This document shows positions 5,273-5,601 of a stretch of DNA of 5,601 nucleotides, piece by piece. Position numbers and translations under genes: made by a program. A model generated the notes under the pieces. The model had not been told where the DNA came from. It searched no databases and saw nothing but the letters and a program-made list of their open reading frames with translations. How positions within the stretch are numbered: position 1 is the stretch's first letter; every line of letters starts with the position of its first letter. Source of the DNA: Thioalkalivibrio sp. (GTDB lineage: Bacteria > Pseudomonadota > Gammaproteobacteria > Ectothiorhodospirales > Ectothiorhodospiraceae); contig PUOZ01000054.1 of NCBI GenBank assembly GCA_003553165.1, forward strand, positions 1 to 5,601, given 5' to 3'.

Positions 5273-5542
5273 ATGAGTTCGCTACTGAAGATGTGGATCC
5301 CGGTCGTTCTCGTTTCCCTGATCCTGCTGGTCGGATGCTCCGATCCCGGTCCGGCGGAAGAGGTGGGCGAAGACATCGATGAGACGGTCCAGGAAGCGGA
5401 AGACGCAATCGATGAGGCGGCCCAGGAAGCGGAGGATGCAATCGATCCGCCGGGCCCCGCGGAACGGACGGGTCGGGCTATCGATGAAGCCGCGGAGGAT
5501 GCGGGCGAAGCGATCGACGACGCCACCGGCAATCGAAACTGA
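5273..5542 (+). CDS. Small acidic repeat lipoprotein, unknown function
   Basis: An 89-residue precursor. Lys6 and a hydrophobic segment (8-20) lead to the lipobox LVGC, so Cys22 should be lipidated after signal peptidase II cleavage; the +2 residue is Ser, which in Gammaproteobacteria favours the outer membrane, and the mature part would face the periplasm. The mature 68 residues are very acidic (Glu/Asp/Ala-rich) with Ile-Asp pairs at 35, 46, 57, 70 and 81, that is, spacings of 11, 11, 13 and 11: a hendecad pattern suited to an amphipathic helix or coiled coil. PGPAE occurs at 25-29 and again at 60-64, showing a 35-residue internal duplication. Similar short Ala/Asp/Glu 'AIDEAAEDAGEAIDDA' lipoproteins occur in other Proteobacteria, without known function as far as I recall. 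The start is supported by GAGGAG. The stop codon lies inside a long palindrome. Confidence 0.88.
   Translation: MSSLLKMWIPVVLVSLILLVGCSDPGPAEEVGEDIDETVQEAEDAIDEAAQEAEDAIDPPGPAERTGRAIDEAAEDAGEAIDDATGNRN
5375..5440 (+). repeat. Tandem 33-bp coding repeat, two copies
   Basis: 5375-5407 and 5408-5440 are adjacent copies that differ at four of 33 positions. They encode IDETVQEAEDA and IDEAAQEAEDA. The high DNA identity points to a recent tandem duplication inside the lipoprotein gene. A partial third unit starts at 5441 but diverges after ATCGAT. Confidence 0.85.
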
Positions 5543-5601
5543 GGGACGACGCCCGCCCTCGGTGATGCGATCGCATCACCGAGGGCGGGCGTCGTCCCTC
5601 A
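5540..5601. repeat. Perfect 62-bp palindrome at the window end (terminator or fold-back artefact)
   Basis: 5540-5570 is the exact reverse complement of 5571-5601: 31-bp arms, no spacer, centre at GCGATCGC. It starts on the T of the lipoprotein TGA stop and ends on the last base of the window. A stem right after a stop codon fits a transcription terminator, but 31 perfect base pairs without a loop is far beyond the usual 7-12-bp stem and no T-tract is visible. A chimeric fold-back at a contig end is an equally good or better explanation. Confidence 0.95.

Noticed and set aside
1..5601. CRISPR array, tRNA, rRNA, insertion sequence or toxin-antitoxin genes.
   Set aside because: No regularly spaced repeats other than the coding repeat in the lipoprotein gene, no tRNA-like fold, no transposase or toxin motifs in any frame.

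Overview
The window looks like a piece of a GC-rich (by eye roughly 60-65 %) proteobacterial chromosome, most plausibly from a sulfur-oxidising gammaproteobacterium (Thioalkalivibrio/Halothiobacillus-like). This rests on a 5'-truncated sulfur oxygenase reductase gene at the left edge, an enzyme found in few bacteria and archaea. The taxonomic guess is inference; no rRNA or other phylogenetic marker is present. I see no mobile element, CRISPR array, tRNA or rRNA.

Layout. (1) Plus strand, 1-2229: the end of sor, a 94-nt spacer with a small hairpin, then a FAD/NAD(P)H disulfide reductase of the CoA-disulfide reductase family that keeps its single redox-active Cys. The two probably form one transcription unit. 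SOR makes sulfite, sulfide and (secondarily) thiosulfate from elemental sulfur in the cytoplasm; the reductase is a candidate for reducing CoA-persulfide/polysulfide or keeping the thiol pool reduced next to it. (2) 2230-2265: a short convergent junction with a 9-bp inverted repeat. (3) Minus strand, 4908 down to 2266: pfkB (6-phosphofructokinase 2), a DUF1028 Ntn-hydrolase-fold protein with a C-terminal TPR-like part, and a six-helix membrane protein of unknown function. They are co-directional with gaps of about 60 nt and are likely co-transcribed, but no common pathway is evident. (4) 4909-5272: a 364-bp divergent intergenic region with no gene, holding several potential stem-loops. (5) Plus strand, 5273-5542: a small acidic lipoprotein built of 11-residue repeats. 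(6) 5540-5601: a perfect, loop-less 62-bp palindrome that starts at the lipoprotein stop codon and ends exactly at the end of the window. That coincidence makes an assembly fold-back at a contig end a serious alternative to a real terminator.

The points most worth a second look are the sor/CoA-disulfide-reductase pairing, the repeat-built lipoprotein, the puzzling start of the DUF1028 gene (a strong Shine-Dalgarno in front of a GTC codon exactly where the family normally starts), and the terminal palindrome. I found no clear evidence of a wholly new multi-gene system.
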